DNA of 64,000 nt from Deltaproteobacteria bacterium HGW-Deltaproteobacteria-15 (GCA_002840535.1 PHBH01000009.1:121623-185622); one strand, 5' to 3'; positions 27,464 through 39,005 are shown, numbered from the stretch's first letter. Notes: generated by a model not told the origin, from the sequence alone. A program made the numbers and translations.

Positions 27464-29545
27464 CTATTCAGCCGCCTTCTTCGCTTCGGCGATCACCTTT
27501 TCGGCCAAATGAGCGGGCACTTCATCGTAATGGGACGGCTCCATCTCAAAGGTCCCGCGGCCTGCCGTGAGCGCGTTCAGATCGATCGCATACTGGAGCA
27601 CTTCCGAGAGCGGGGCCTGGGCCTTGATGACCTGGAACCTGCCCTTGCTGTCCATGCCGAGCACCCTTCCCCTCCGGCTGTTCAGATCTCCCATCACATC
27701 GCCCATCGACTCCTCCGGGACGGTGATTTCCAGCTTCACGATCGGCTCAAGCAGAATGGGGTTGGCCTCCTGCATTGCCTTCTTCAGACACATGCTGGCT
27801 GCGATCTTGAATGCCATTTCCGACGAGTCCACCTCATGGGACTTGCCGTCATAGAAACGCACCTTCAAATCCACTACAGGAAATCCGGCGAGGATTCCGG
27901 AGCGCAGGGATTCATGCAGCCCTTTTTCCACGGCAGGCACAAAATTGCGCGGCACATTCATTCCCACCAGGGCATTCTGAAATTCAAACCCCGAGCCTCT
28001 TTCCTGGGGGGACACGTCGAAGTGGACCTCGGCGAACTGACCTCGCCCGCCCGATTGTTTTTTGTGTCGATAGATTACCTGGGTGGCCGGTTTTTTGATG
28101 GTCTCTCTGTAAGGCACCTTGAGGGGCTTCAAATTGACTTCCACCCCGAATTTACGGTTCAGTTTCTCGCAGGTTGCCTCCAGGTGGATCTGTCCGGTCC
28201 CTGAAAGAACTATCTCTGACGAGGTCTGATCCCGCTCGAGGCGGAGTGTCGGGTCTTCATCCAGGAGTCGGGAAAGAGAAGAGAAGAGCTTGTCCTCGCT
28301 CCCTTTCACCTTCGTTTCCACGGCATAAGAAATCACCGGCTTCAGAGGCTCCGAAGCCTTGTAGATAATAGGATCGTTCTCCTGACACAACGTATCCCCT
28401 GTGCCCGTTTCCTTCAGCTTGGGGATGGCCACAATGTCCCCTGGCATCGCCGTTTCCACGGGCTGCTGCTTCTTCCCCTCCATCAGGAAGATCTGCCCGA
28501 ATTTCTCCTTTACCCCTTTGTTCGCGTTGTAGAGAGTCATGTCGGAGCTCAAGGTGCCTGAAAAAATCCTGATAAGGCTAAGCTTTCCGGCAAATGGGTC
28601 CGCAACGGTCTTAAAAACAAGCGAAGAGAACGGCTGATCGATACTCGGCCGCCGCTGGATCACCTGGTCTGTTTTCGGCTTCATGCCGGCATAGGATTCC
28701 TTTTCCGCCGGGGAGGGGAAGGCCTGCACGATCAGGTCCATGAGTTGGGCGACGCCCATGTTGAGCGTGGCGGAGCCGCAAAGGATTGGAACGACCAGGC
28801 CGGACTTCGTTCCGGAGACAAAAGTCTCTTCAATTTCCGCGGCAGTGAGCGGTTCCCCCTCCAGGTATTTCTCCATGACCGCATCATTGGCCTCTACGAC
28901 GTTCTCTATCATCTTCTCCCGCCACCTGCCTGTCTCCTCCTCCATTTCGGGCGGAATGGCGGATTCCTCGAACTTGCCGCTGCCGTCTTTTGAATAGAGA
29001 TAAGCTTTCTGTTTGGCCAGGTCGATGAGACCCTTAAAGGAGTCTTCCGCCCCGACCGGCAGGAACACAGGTGTAGCTTTCACATTGAAGGCCTTTTCGA
29101 TCTCTTCCACCACCCGGTAGAAATCGGCCCTTTCCCTGTCCATCTTGTTTACAAAAATCACCCGGGGAAGCGAGCGTTCATCCGCAAATCCCCACAACTT
29201 ATGGGTACCGACCTTTACCCCTGCAGTCGCGTCCACCACGACCACAACACCGTCGGCGGCCTGAAGAGCGGCTTTGGCATCGGAAAGGAAATTGTCGTCG
29301 CCCGGGGTATCGATGACATTGATCACATGCCTTTTCCAACCGGCATGATGAATGGCCGTAGCAATCGTAATCTTCCTCTTGATCTCCTCCGGCTCATAAT
29401 CCAGATTCGAGGTCCCGTCATCCACTCTTCCCAGTCGCGTGGTGGATTTGCCGTTGAAGAGAATGGCCTCTCCGAGGGAGGTCTTTCCCGAACCGACGTG
29501 TGCGATCAAGGCCGCGTTTCTCAGTTGTTCACTTTTTCTTTCCAT
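27464..29545 (-). CDS. Elongation factor G-like GTPase (FusA paralogue)
   Basis: The 693-residue protein has the full EF-G domain order, with P-loop AHVGSGKTSL, NKMD in G4 and the C-terminal domain IV/V blocks (YRHKKQSGGRGQFAEV, FEMEPSHYDEVPAHL). It departs from true EF-G in the switch regions: the RGIT box is replaced by EEIKRKITI, and the DTPGH box reads DTPGDDN with Asp83 in the place of the GTPase-activating His. This fits the EF-G-like branch found beside a normal FusA in many bacteria, whose role is not settled. ATG 29545 follows AAAGGA; a TTG two codons upstream is less likely. Confidence 0.93.
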   Translation of the reverse strand: MERKSEQLRNAALIAHVGSGKTSLGEAILFNGKSTTRLGRVDDGTSNLDYEPEEIKRKITIATAIHHAGWKRHVINVIDTPGDDNFLSDAKAALQAADGVVVVVDATAGVKVGTHKLWGFADERSLPRVIFVNKMDRERADFYRVVEEIEKAFNVKATPVFLPVGAEDSFKGLIDLAKQKAYLYSKDGSGKFEESAIPPEMEEETGRWREKMIENVVEANDAVMEKYLEGEPLTAAEIEETFVSGTKSGLVVPILCGSATLNMGVAQLMDLIVQAFPSPAEKESYAGMKPKTDQVIQRRPSIDQPFSSLVFKTVADPFAGKLSLIRIFSGTLSSDMTLYNANKGVKEKFGQIFLMEGKKQQPVETAMPGDIVAIPKLKETGTGDTLCQENDPIIYKASEPLKPVISYAVETKVKGSEDKLFSSLSRLLDEDPTLRLERDQTSSEIVLSGTGQIHLEATCEKLNRKFGVEVNLKPLKVPYRETIKKPATQVIYRHKKQSGGRGQFAEVHFDVSPQERGSGFEFQNALVGMNVPRNFVPAVEKGLHESLRSGILAGFPVVDLKVRFYDGKSHEVDSSEMAFKIAASMCLKKAMQEANPILLEPIVKLEITVPEESMGDVMGDLNSRRGRVLGMDSKGRFQVIKAQAPLSEVLQYAIDLNALTAGRGTFEMEPSHYDEVPAHLAEKVIAEAKKAAE

Positions 29546-29758
29546 TACCAATTCCTTTCCAGAAGATACTTTTGGGGCTCGACAAGGAAGAGAAGGGATT
29601 ACCGATCCCCGAACTGGTCGGGCATAAATCCCTGAGCGGCAGATCGAGTACCTGTGAATGGGGTTTTGATTTCAGGTAGGCATTCTCTATGCTGCCGAAA
29701 AAAATAACTATATCAATGCCAAACCCAAAGTCAAGCCAAGAATCGCTTCATTTTTTCA

Positions 29759-29786
29759 TTGCCAATTGGTTAAAGTGTGTTATTTA
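29759..29786 (+). promoter_or_regulatory. Possible promoter for the xerC-hslVU operon
   Basis: TTGCCA (29759-29764) and TATTTA (29781-29786) are 16 nt apart in an AT-rich stretch 17 nt before the xerC start. The match is weak (4 of 6 at each box), so it is a suggestion only. The rest of the 257-nt divergent gap (29546-29802) shows no gene. Confidence 0.3.
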
Positions 29787-29802
29787 AATAGGTTTTCCGA
29801 TT

Positions 29803-30735
29803 ATGGAGTCCGGTTTCCACATGCTCCGACCTGAACATGTCGAGGAGTTCATCTCTTATCTCAGATCCCAAAGGGGTTACTCCCCGCATACCCTGAGGAA
29901 TTATCGCATTGACCTGAGACAGTTCGTGGAATTCCTCTCTGAAAAAAAGGGGGGGCGGAAGTCGAACAATATGGAGTCGGTGGATTCTCTCGATATTCGC
30001 GAATATCTGGGCCGACTCTATACGCAGTACAAGAGGAGCACCATTGCCCGGAAGTTATCGGCAGTCCGCTCGTTTTACCTGTTTGCCGAGAAGAGCGGCT
30101 TTTCCGGGAACAATCCTGCTGCAACGGTGATGACCCCCAGGCAGGAGAGTACGATACCGAACTACCTTCCCGTGGACCAGATGTTCGGTCTCCTGGAAGG
30201 ACCGGACAGGGGAACCCCTCTGGGTCTGCGGGATCTTGCTATTCTGGAAGTGCTCTATTCAACCGGGCTGCGCGTCAGTGAACTGGCGGCTTTGAACGTC
30301 GACCGTATGGATCTCGACCAGCGGCTGGTCAGGGTTATCGGAAAGGGAAACAAAGAACGGATCGTGCCTGTCGGCCGTAAGGCGGTTGCTGTCCTCAAGG
30401 ACTATCTGGACAGCACAATGACGCTCAGGACAAAAGGCCGGAAAGGGAGGGCGGAGCTGCCGGTCTTCATGAATGCCAGAGGGGGGCGGCTCACAACCCG
30501 GAGCATCGGTAACATCGTGAAAAGGTATGGAGTGAAATGCGGGCTGTTGACGGGAATCAGTCCCCATTCCCTCAGACACACCTTTGCCACCCACCTGCTG
30601 GACGGAGGGGCCGATCTGCGTGCCGTGCAGGAGCTGCTGGGTCATTCCAGCCTCTCCACCACTCAGAGGTATACGCACGTCAGCCTGGATCGATTGATGA
30701 AGGTGTATGACAAGGCCCACCCCAGGAGCAAGTGA
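29803..30735 (+). CDS. xerC: Tyrosine recombinase XerC/XerD type
   Basis: The 310-residue protein has an N-terminal SAM-like core-binding domain (about 8-110) and a C-terminal catalytic domain with all active residues: R157 (TGLRVSELAAL), K181 (GKGNKER), H255 and R258 (SPHSLRHTFATHL), H281 (LGHSSLSTTQ) and nucleophile Y290 (RYTHVS). It resolves chromosome dimers at dif with a partner recombinase. Length and the downstream hslV-hslU pair, a very common arrangement, support XerC rather than an integrase of a mobile element. ATG 29803. Confidence 0.93.
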   Translation: MESGFHMLRPEHVEEFISYLRSQRGYSPHTLRNYRIDLRQFVEFLSEKKGGRKSNNMESVDSLDIREYLGRLYTQYKRSTIARKLSAVRSFYLFAEKSGFSGNNPAATVMTPRQESTIPNYLPVDQMFGLLEGPDRGTPLGLRDLAILEVLYSTGLRVSELAALNVDRMDLDQRLVRVIGKGNKERIVPVGRKAVAVLKDYLDSTMTLRTKGRKGRAELPVFMNARGGRLTTRSIGNIVKRYGVKCGLLTGISPHSLRHTFATHLLDGGADLRAVQELLGHSSLSTTQRYTHVSLDRLMKVYDKAHPRSK

Positions 30736-30795
30736 GAAAGGGCGAAGGCGGAAGGTGGAAGTCGGAGTGGGAAGCAGGAAGGCGGAAGGCATAAG

Positions 30796-31344
30796 ATGAA
30801 TGAAAGAATGAGATCCACGACCATCCTTGCGGTCCGCAAAGATGGCAGGGCTGTGATGGCAGGGGACGGCCAGGTCAGCCTCGGCGAGACCATCATGAAG
30901 CACAAGGCCCAGAAGGTTCGGTTTGCGTACAAGGGAACCATTTTGGTGGGCTTTGCAGGGGCGGCGGCCGACGCCTTCAATCTTTTTGAGAGACTGGAAG
31001 GAAAACTTGAGAAATACAAGGGGAGTCTCACAAGGGCCGCGGTGGAACTGGCCAAAGACTGGCGCACGGACAAGATCCTGAGAAAGCTGGAAGCCTTGAT
31101 ATTGGCAATGGACAGTGAGAACACCCTGATCATATCCGGAAACGGCGAAATCATTGAACCCGACGAATCCGTGGCAGCCATAGGGTCCGGCGGTCCCTAT
31201 GCCCTCGCCGCAGCCAGGGCCCTCGTGGCCCATTCCAACCTGGATGCGGCATCCATTGCCCGAGAGGCCATGATGATCACGGCGTCAATTTGTCTCTACA
31301 CAAATGATCAGATCGTCATCCATGAGATAGGCGAAAAGGAGTGA
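30796..31344 (+). CDS. hslV: ATP-dependent protease subunit HslV
   Basis: The 182-residue protein carries the proteasome-beta-like catalytic start [20 protein letters not shown]; the first of the two threonines becomes the N-terminal nucleophile after removal of the short leader. It forms a double hexamer that is capped by HslU. ATG 30796 has GGAAGG six nt upstream; ATG 30808 is a possible alternative. The 60-nt space after xerC is purine rich with GGAAGGCGGAAG-like repeats. hslU follows at once. Confidence 0.97.
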   Translation: MNERMRSTTILAVRKDGRAVMAGDGQVSLGETIMKHKAQKVRFAYKGTILVGFAGAAADAFNLFERLEGKLEKYKGSLTRAAVELAKDWRTDKILRKLEALILAMDSENTLIISGNGEIIEPDESVAAIGSGGPYALAAARALVAHSNLDAASIAREAMMITASICLYTNDQIVIHEIGEKE

Positions 31345-31346
31345 GA

Positions 31347-32753
31347 ATGGAGAGGGACTTGATCCATTCCGATCATGTGATGAAGGTTCTGACACCGAGA
31401 GAGATCGTGGCTGAACTGGATAAGTACATCATAGGCCAGGACCGGGCAAAGCGCTCCGTGGCCATTGCACTCCGAAACCGCTGGCGCAGGCAGCAGGTGC
31501 CCAAGGATCTTCGCGATGAGATCGCACCGAAAAATATCATCATGATCGGACCCACCGGTGTTGGGAAGACGGAGATCGCCCGTCGGATTGCGCGCCTTGC
31601 CAAGTCGCCTTTTCTGAAGATCGAGGCGACCAAATTCACGGAAGTGGGGTATGTAGGCCGGGATGTGGAGTCCATGATCCGGGACCTTACCGAGCTGGCC
31701 GTGAACATGGCAAAAAAGGAGGAGCAGGAAAAGGTCAAGTTCAAGGCCCGCGAGCTTGCAGAGGAGAGGCTGTTGGATATCCTGCTTCCAAAGAAAAAAG
31801 AGGAGATCCGGGAAGGCGAGGAAGGAGACAAGGAAAAGGTTCTGGAGGTGGTAAGGGGCGATAAATTCGAGGCCGATTCCACCAGAGAAAAGTTGAGGCG
31901 CCTCCTGCGTGGCGGGAAGCTGGACGGCCGGTACGTGGAACTCGAGACATCCGCTAAGGCGCCTCAAATGGTGGAGGTCTTTGCCGGTGCAGGCATGGAA
32001 GAGATGGAGTTCAACATCAAGGAAATGTTCGGAAACCTTTTCCCGGCCCGGAAGAAGAAAAGGCGGGTGAAAATCCCGGAGGCCATGGAGATCCTCATCC
32101 AGGAAGAGTCTCAGAAGCTGATCGACATGGACCATGTCATCGAAGAGGCGGTTCGGATGACAGAGCAAAACGGGATCATCTTCCTGGACGAGCTCGACAA
32201 GATCGCCGGCGGCGAGCATAAGTATGGCCCGGATGTCTCGCGAGAGGGGGTGCAGCGCGATCTCCTGCCGATCGTTGAAGGTTCGACCGTGACTACAAAA
32301 TACGGGATGATCAGGACCGACCATATCCTTTTCATCGCTGCCGGGGCTTTCAACCTGAGCAAACCCGCGGATCTCCTTCCCGAGCTTCAGGGACGCTTCC
32401 CGATCAGGGTCGAATTGGATTCGCTCTCGATGGAGGATTTTGTCCGCATCCTCAAAGAACCCAAGAACGCCCTTATCACCCAGTACGAGGCGCTCCTGGA
32501 GACGGAAGGGATTCTGCTGGTCTTCGAGGAATCGGCCATACTCGAAATTGCCCGTCTCGCCGATACGGTGAACGAGCGAATGGAGAACATCGGCGCACGG
32601 CGCCTCCATACGATCATGGAAAAGCTGCTGGAAGAGATTTCCTTCAATGCTCCGGACATGGAGTCGAAAAAGGTCGTAATCGATCGGGATTATGTAACGG
32701 ACAAGTTGAAAGATATCCTGGAAGATCAGAATTTGAGCAGGTATATCCTTTAA
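31347..32753 (+). CDS. hslU: ATP-dependent protease ATPase subunit HslU
   Basis: The 468-residue AAA+ unfoldase has Walker A GPTGVGKT (68-75), Walker [11 protein letters not shown], the variable I-domain rich in Lys and Glu (about 130-240) and the C-terminal LSRYIL tail that docks into HslV and activates it. Length fits the family (440-470). ATG 31347 is chosen because AAGGAG (31336-31341) is well placed; a GTG at 31341 that would overlap the hslV stop is in frame but lies on top of that site. It works with HslV in heat-shock protein turnover. Confidence 0.97.
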   Translation: MERDLIHSDHVMKVLTPREIVAELDKYIIGQDRAKRSVAIALRNRWRRQQVPKDLRDEIAPKNIIMIGPTGVGKTEIARRIARLAKSPFLKIEATKFTEVGYVGRDVESMIRDLTELAVNMAKKEEQEKVKFKARELAEERLLDILLPKKKEEIREGEEGDKEKVLEVVRGDKFEADSTREKLRRLLRGGKLDGRYVELETSAKAPQMVEVFAGAGMEEMEFNIKEMFGNLFPARKKKRRVKIPEAMEILIQEESQKLIDMDHVIEEAVRMTEQNGIIFLDELDKIAGGEHKYGPDVSREGVQRDLLPIVEGSTVTTKYGMIRTDHILFIAAGAFNLSKPADLLPELQGRFPIRVELDSLSMEDFVRILKEPKNALITQYEALLETEGILLVFEESAILEIARLADTVNERMENIGARRLHTIMEKLLEEISFNAPDMESKKVVIDRDYVTDKLKDILEDQNLSRYIL

Positions 32754-32755
32754 GA

Positions 32756-32785
32756 TTGAACCGCGAAGGCGCAAAGAACGCGAAG
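32756..32785 (+). repeat. Octamer-type CGCAAAG repeat after hslU
   Basis: The sequence GAACCGCGAAGGCGCAAAGA just after the hslU stop is nearly identical to 40519-40538 before dapF and related to 56018-56036. This AACCGC-AAG-CGC-AAAG element is a dispersed repeat in this genome segment. Confidence 0.65.
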
Positions 32786-32807
32786 TAAAACGCAGCAAGC
32801 TGGGCAT

Positions 32808-33963
<1,156 letters not shown>

Positions 33964-33986
33964 GAATGTCCAATGCCTGGTGGACA

Positions 33987-34049
33987 TTTGAAATTTGAGA
34001 TTTCAGATTTGAAATTTGAGATTTGAAATGTGAAATTTGAGATTTGAAA
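33987..34049 (+). repeat. Heptamer tandem array, locus E (unpaired)
   Basis: Nine units of TTTGARA-type sequence start at 33987, 33994, 34001, 34008, 34015, 34022, 34029, 34036 and 34043, an exact 7-nt period. Unlike the other loci no facing complement is seen. The array takes up most of the 103-nt gap between argB and argD and ends 6 nt before the argD ribosome site. Confidence 0.88.
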
Positions 34050-34066
34050 TTGACCGGGGGGATGAG

Positions 34067-35251
34067 ATGGAAGAAACCATTCAACTCGCAGACAAATACA
34101 TGTTTCCCACCTACAAGAGGGTCCCCATCACGCTCGTCCGGGGAGAAGGGTGCCGGGTGTGGGATGAATCGGGCAAGGAATACCTGGATTTCGTGGGAGG
34201 GATCGCGGTCTGTGCTCTTGGGCACAGTTCTCCGCTGGTCGCACATGCACTGGCCGAGCAGTCCAGGACGCTCGTCCATGTCTCCAATCTTTACTACACA
34301 AAGCCCCAGATCGAACTGGCGAAGCTTCTCGTGGAGAATTCCTTTGCAGGCCGCGCCTTTTTCTGCAACAGCGGCGCCGAGGCAAATGAAGCCGCGATCA
34401 AGCTCGCAAGAAGGTACTCGAAAGAGAAGTTCGGCCCGGGCAGGTATACAATCATTTCCATGTTGAACTCCTTCCATGGAAGGACGATGGGAACCCTGTC
34501 GGCGACCGGCCAGAGCAAAATACAAGTGGGCTATGAACCGTTTCTCGAGGGGTTCCGCTTCGTGCCTTTCAACGACACGGCTGCTCTCAAAGGGGCTTTG
34601 GACGATTCAGTCTGTGCTGTCCTGATGGAGCCGATTCAGGGCGAAGGAGGAGTGGTCTGTCCCTCCCCGGGCTACCTGAAGGAGGTGAAAACCCTGTGCG
34701 AAGAGAGGGGTCTGCTCCTCATCTTCGACGAGGTCCAATCGGGTATGGGGAGGACAGGCAGGCTTTTCGCCCACGAACATTACGGTGTAACGCCTCACAT
34801 CATGACTCTTGCCAAGGCTCTCGGGAACGGCCTTCCCATCGGCGCCATGCTGGCCGTGGAAGAGCTGAGCAACGTCTTCGGGCCGGGAAGCCATGCCACG
34901 ACATTCGGAGGGACGCCTCTGGTTACTGCGGTTTCCGCCGCAGTCGTGAAGAGCCTCCTGCAGGATGGATGGCTCGATAACTGCCGGGAAATGGGCAAAT
35001 ATTTTCTCGGAAGGCTGAAGGACCTTCAGCGAAAGCACGCCTGCATCCGGGAAGTCAGGGGACTTGGGTTGATCATCGGCATGGAAATCGACAGGCCGGG
35101 AGCGCCAGCGGTGGACTCGTGCCTGGCAAAAGGTTTTATCATCAATTGCGTTCAGGACAATGTGCTTCGGTTTGTCCCTCCCCTGATCGTGGGGAAAAGG
35201 GAAATCGATCTCCTCGTGGAAGCCCTGGACGGGGTGCTGGGCGTCTCATGA
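34067..35251 (+). CDS. argD: Acetylornithine aminotransferase
   Basis: The 394-residue class III PLP aminotransferase converts N-acetylglutamate semialdehyde to N-acetylornithine, and may also serve in lysine synthesis as a succinyl-diaminopimelate transaminase. It shows FFCNSGAEANEAAIKLAR, LIFDEVQSGMGRTG and the PLP lysine K250 in TLAKALGNGLPIGA. ATG 34067 follows GGGGGGATGAG; an in-frame ATG at 34037 lies inside the repeat array and is unlikely. The stop overlaps the argF start as ATGA. Confidence 0.96.
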   Translation: MEETIQLADKYMFPTYKRVPITLVRGEGCRVWDESGKEYLDFVGGIAVCALGHSSPLVAHALAEQSRTLVHVSNLYYTKPQIELAKLLVENSFAGRAFFCNSGAEANEAAIKLARRYSKEKFGPGRYTIISMLNSFHGRTMGTLSATGQSKIQVGYEPFLEGFRFVPFNDTAALKGALDDSVCAVLMEPIQGEGGVVCPSPGYLKEVKTLCEERGLLLIFDEVQSGMGRTGRLFAHEHYGVTPHIMTLAKALGNGLPIGAMLAVEELSNVFGPGSHATTFGGTPLVTAVSAAVVKSLLQDGWLDNCREMGKYFLGRLKDLQRKHACIREVRGLGLIIGMEIDRPGAPAVDSCLAKGFIINCVQDNVLRFVPPLIVGKREIDLLVEALDGVLGVS

Positions 35252-36147
35252 AAAAAGATCTTCTCAGCATTTTGGATCTGGATCGATCGGAAATCCTCTC
35301 CCTTATCGATAGAGGGCTTGAGCTCAAAAAAATGGGCCGACGGGTCCCCCGCGCCCTGACAGGTTACACGCTCGGTCTTTTGTTTGAAAAGGCCTCCACG
35401 AGGACGCGGGTATCCTTCGAGACGGCCATGTTCAGGATGGGGGGGCAGTGCATTTTTCTGAACAAGATGGACACCCAGCTTTCCCGGGACGAAACAGTCG
35501 CGGATACGGCCAGGGTCCTTTCGCGCTACCTGGATATTGTCGCCATCCGCACTTACTCCCAGGGGCTTGTAGAGGAGATGGCGAAATGGGCCAGTATCCC
35601 TGTGATCAATGCCCTCACGGATCTCTATCATCCATGCCAGATCCTCAGCGATCTCATGACCATTCAGGAGAAACGGGGGAGTCTGGATAACCTCAAGGTG
35701 GCCTGGGTGGGGGATGGAAACAATGTGGCCCACTCCTGGATCAATGCGGCCATGGTGCTGGGATTTGAGCTCGTACTGGCCTGTCCTCCCGGATATGAGC
35801 CGTTGTCCGATGTCCTGGGGAATGGAAACCCGAAAATCAGGCTTGTGGAGGACCCGAATGTGGCGGTTACGGACGCAGACGTGCTCAACACGGACGTCTG
35901 GGCCAGCATGGGTCAGGAGAAGGAGAAGGAAAAGAGGAGAAAAGATTTTCGCGGTTTCCAAGTCAATCGGCCGCTGGTGGAACGGGGCAAACCGGGAATT
36001 CTGGTGATGCATTGCCTGCCGGCCCACCGGGAAGAAGAGATAACAGCAGAGGTGCTGGACGGTCCTCATTCTGTCGTCTTTGATCAGGCAGAGAACAAGA
36101 TGCACCTCCACCAGGCGCTTCTGGAAAAAATGCTTATCGGTCTTTGA
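35248..36147 (+). CDS. argF: Ornithine carbamoyltransferase
   Basis: The 299-residue enzyme makes citrulline from ornithine and carbamoyl phosphate. It has the carbamoyl-phosphate loop STRTRVSFE, HPCQ, the ornithine-binding DVWASMGQE and HCLPAHR. ATG 35248 overlaps the argD stop by 4 nt, which gives the normal family length; a longer frame from 35119 would lie inside argD. The stop codon TGA is also the first three bases of a TGATCAT heptamer array. Confidence 0.97.
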   Translation: MKKDLLSILDLDRSEILSLIDRGLELKKMGRRVPRALTGYTLGLLFEKASTRTRVSFETAMFRMGGQCIFLNKMDTQLSRDETVADTARVLSRYLDIVAIRTYSQGLVEEMAKWASIPVINALTDLYHPCQILSDLMTIQEKRGSLDNLKVAWVGDGNNVAHSWINAAMVLGFELVLACPPGYEPLSDVLGNGNPKIRLVEDPNVAVTDADVLNTDVWASMGQEKEKEKRRKDFRGFQVNRPLVERGKPGILVMHCLPAHREEEITAEVLDGPHSVVFDQAENKMHLHQALLEKMLIGL

Positions 36148-36402
36148 TCATCTGTCATTGATCATCTGTCATTTTGCATTGACCATTTAAGACCGTGGCC
36201 TTTGAGTACCGGTAGGGCTGAGTAGTCAAAACCGTCACCCCGGCGAAACCCGGGGGTCCAGAAGGCTCAAAAGACTGGATTCCGGCTCCCGGCTTTAGCC
36301 GGGACAGATTTCATTCAGCTGGGATGACGTCAAGTTCCACGAAATGTCAGATGATCAATGCGAAATGACAAATGTAAAATGCTAAATGTTAAATGCTAAA
36401 TG
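36145..36402. repeat. Heptamer-bracketed intergenic repeat, locus C
   Basis: The left array has CAT at 36149, 36156, 36163, 36170, 36177 and 36184. The right array has its complement ATG at 36344, 36351, 36358, 36365, 36372, 36379, 36386, 36393 and 36400. Both periods are exactly 7. The core holds GTCACCCCGG (36234-36243), GGGGTCCAGA (36253-36262) and an 18-nt stretch (36270-36287) identical to locus A. The left array starts in the argF stop codon, and the right array ends 4 nt before the argG ribosome site. Confidence 0.92.
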
Positions 36403-36420
36403 CATCGGGGAGGAATTGTC

Positions 36421-37629
36421 TTGGCTGAGAAGGTGAAGAAGATTGTTCTTGCGTATTCAGGGGGGCTCGATACCTCAGTGATCCTCCTGTGGCTTCAGGA
36501 GATGTACCAATGTCCGGTAGTGACGTATTCCGCGGACCTCGGACAGGGGGATGAGCTGCAGGGCATCAAGGAAAAGGCTGTGGCAACGGGAGCGGCGGAA
36601 ACTTTCGTGGAAGATCTGAGGGAGGAGTTTGTAAGAGAATATGTCTGGCCCGCCTTCAGGGCCAACGCCGTTTATGAGTCCGGGTATCTCCTAGGCACCT
36701 CCCTTGCACGGCCGCTCATTGCCAAGAGGCAGATCGAGACGGCCAGATCAATAGGCGCCGATGCAGTCAGTCACGGCGCCACCGGCAAAGGGAACGATCA
36801 GGTTCGTTTCGAAATGACGTTCATGGCCCTTGACCCTTCGATCAAGATTATCGCTCCATGGAGGATCTGGGAGTTCAAGGGAAGGGAGGATCTGATCCGT
36901 TACGCCAGGTCGAAGAAGATTTCGATCCCGGTGACAAAAGAAAAACCCTATTCGAGCGACAGAAACCTGCTTCACATCAGTTTTGAGGGAGGAATCCTCG
37001 AAGATCCGTGGAAAGAGCCGCCGGACGACATGTTCGTCCTCTCCGTGAGCCCGGAAAAGGCCCCGGACAGACCCACCGTTCTGGAGATCGGTTTTGAAAA
37101 AGGGAATGCGGTTGCGCTGGATGGGGAAGTCCTTTCCCCTGCCGTTCTCCTGGAGCGTCTGAATGCGGCAGGCGGGGCCAACGGCATCGGCAGGCTGGAC
37201 ATTGTTGAAAACCGCTACGTGGGGATGAAGTCCAGAGGAGTGTACGAAACCCCGGGCGGCACCATTCTGAGAATCGCCCACCTTGCTATGGAGACCCTTA
37301 CCATGGACAGGGAGGTATTGCATATCCGCGATTCCCTGGTCCCCCGCTATGCTGAGATGATCTATTACGGCTACTGGTTTTCCCCGGAACGGAGAATGCT
37401 CCAGAATCTGATGGACGAGGCCCAGAGGGATGTGACCGGGGTGGTGAGAGTGAAGCTCTACAAGGGGAACTGCACGGTTGTGGGGAGAAAGTCGGAGAAA
37501 TCCCTATACCATCCTGAATTTGCGACGTTCGAGGGAGAAGAGGTATACAATCAGAAGGATGCCGAGGGATTCATCAGATTGAACGCCCTTCGACTCAGAA
37601 TAGCCAGCCTCATGGGAAGGGGAAAATGA
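36421..37629 (+). CDS. argG: Argininosuccinate synthase
   Basis: The 402-residue enzyme joins citrulline and aspartate using ATP. It has the PP-loop [10 protein letters not shown] (11-20), [15 protein letters not shown] and [13 protein letters not shown] 36421 is chosen because GGGGAGGA (36406-36413) is well placed and the protein then begins as in the family ([15 protein letters not shown]). An in-frame ATG at 36400 belongs to the last heptamer of the upstream array and has no ribosome site. The stop overlaps the argH start as ATGA. Confidence 0.97.
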   Translation: MAEKVKKIVLAYSGGLDTSVILLWLQEMYQCPVVTYSADLGQGDELQGIKEKAVATGAAETFVEDLREEFVREYVWPAFRANAVYESGYLLGTSLARPLIAKRQIETARSIGADAVSHGATGKGNDQVRFEMTFMALDPSIKIIAPWRIWEFKGREDLIRYARSKKISIPVTKEKPYSSDRNLLHISFEGGILEDPWKEPPDDMFVLSVSPEKAPDRPTVLEIGFEKGNAVALDGEVLSPAVLLERLNAAGGANGIGRLDIVENRYVGMKSRGVYETPGGTILRIAHLAMETLTMDREVLHIRDSLVPRYAEMIYYGYWFSPERRMLQNLMDEAQRDVTGVVRVKLYKGNCTVVGRKSEKSLYHPEFATFEGEEVYNQKDAEGFIRLNALRLRIASLMGRGK

Positions 37630-39005
37630 CAGACAAGGTGTGGGGGGGCCGGTTCGACAAGGGTCCCGACGAAATCCTGAATTTGTTCAATGCGTCTCTG
37701 CCCTTTGACAAGAGGCTTTATGCGCAGGACATCGATGGGAGCATGGCCCATTGCCGGATGCTGGCAAAGCAGGGAATCATCAGCGCCGACGAGGCCGCTC
37801 AGATCCTGGAAACACTCAAGGAAATCCGAGCCGAGATGGACAGGGGGGAATTCCTCTTCGACGAAGGTTTCGAGGATATCCACAGCCTGGTGGAAAAGAC
37901 ACTCGTAAAGAGAGCAGGCCCTGTCGGAGAGAAGCTCCATACCGCAAGGAGCAGAAACGATCAGGTCTCTCTCGATCTCCGCATGTATATGAAGGAAGCG
38001 ATCCGAAGGCTCGAATCCCTCATCCACGATATGCAGGGAGTGATCGTCCGCCGGGCGGAAGAGGAAATCGAGGTTATCATGCCCGGCTACACCCATCTTC
38101 AGCGGGCGCAGCCCGTGCTCCTCGCCCATCATCTCATGGCATATTATGAGATGTTGAAGAGGGATCGGGAAAGATTCCTGGAGAATTACCGAAGGGTGAA
38201 TGTTCTTCCCCTGGGCAGCGCAGCTCTTGCCGGCTCCACCTTTGATCTGGACAGGGAGATGGTTGCCCGGGAGCTCGGCTTCGAGAAGATATCTGAAAAC
38301 AGCATGGATGCGGTGAGCGATCGCGATTTCGTTGCAGAGTTCCTGTTTGCCTCTTCTCTGCTCATCATGCACCTGAGCCGTTTGAGCGAGGAAATCGTCA
38401 TCTGGTCATCCCAGGAGTTCGGTTTTGCGACCCTTCCGGATGAGCTCTGTACCGGCAGCAGCATCATGCCCCAAAAGAAGAACCCGGATATTCCGGAGCT
38501 GGTGCGAGGGAAGACAGGGAGAGTCTTCGGTCATCTGGTGGGACTTCTCACAACCCTGAAAGGACTCCCCCTGAGCTACAACAAGGACTTGCAGGAAGAC
38601 AAGGAGGCCTTTTTCGACACCATGGACACCATGGAGCAGTGCCTGGCCGTGATGACCCGACTGCTCGAGTCCATGACTTTTAACAAGGAATCGATGAGAG
38701 AGGGCGTGGAGCAGGGGTATCTTGCTGCGACCGACTTGGCGGATTACCTGGCGCGCAAGGGCTTGCCCTTCAGGCAGGCCCACGAGAAGGTCGGAAAGAT
38801 GGTGCTCTATGCCATGCAGGGGAAAAAGGAACTTCGCGAGCTTACTCTTGAGGAAATGAAGAAGTTCTCGGAACTGATCGAAAACGATGTGTACCAGTGG
38901 TTGGACCCGCTCCATTGCGTAAGACGCAGGGAACTGCCGGGGGGCACGGGACCAGGTGCGGTGAGGCGCCAAATTGAACTGGCAAAAAGGGAGATGGGAA
39001 TATGA
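37626..39005 (+). CDS. argH: Argininosuccinate lyase
   Basis: The 459-residue fumarase-superfamily enzyme releases arginine and fumarate. It begins with the typical [12 protein letters not shown], has [10 protein letters not shown] and the signature [12 protein letters not shown] holding the catalytic serine loop. Length is normal. ATG 37626 overlaps argG by 4 nt, and its own stop overlaps a small lipoprotein gene in the same way, so argG, argH and lptM are one translational unit. Confidence 0.97.
   Translation: MTDKVWGGRFDKGPDEILNLFNASLPFDKRLYAQDIDGSMAHCRMLAKQGIISADEAAQILETLKEIRAEMDRGEFLFDEGFEDIHSLVEKTLVKRAGPVGEKLHTARSRNDQVSLDLRMYMKEAIRRLESLIHDMQGVIVRRAEEEIEVIMPGYTHLQRAQPVLLAHHLMAYYEMLKRDRERFLENYRRVNVLPLGSAALAGSTFDLDREMVARELGFEKISENSMDAVSDRDFVAEFLFASSLLIMHLSRLSEEIVIWSSQEFGFATLPDELCTGSSIMPQKKNPDIPELVRGKTGRVFGHLVGLLTTLKGLPLSYNKDLQEDKEAFFDTMDTMEQCLAVMTRLLESMTFNKESMREGVEQGYLAATDLADYLARKGLPFRQAHEKVGKMVLYAMQGKKELRELTLEEMKKFSELIENDVYQWLDPLHCVRRRELPGGTGPGAVRRQIELAKREMGI

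Noticed and set aside
30259..31233. 324-residue open frame on the minus strand
   Set aside because: It spans parts of xerC and hslV in antisense and has no recognisable domain or ribosome site.
31308..32807. 499-residue open frame on the minus strand
   Set aside because: It is antisense to hslU, which has every expected motif; the long frame follows from codon bias.
36344..36402. Possible CRISPR array
   Set aside because: The unit is 7 nt with no spacers, so it is a tandem heptamer array and not a CRISPR; there are no cas genes in the window.
37551..38372. 273-residue open frame on the minus strand
   Set aside because: It is antisense to argH and shows only shadow-frame composition.
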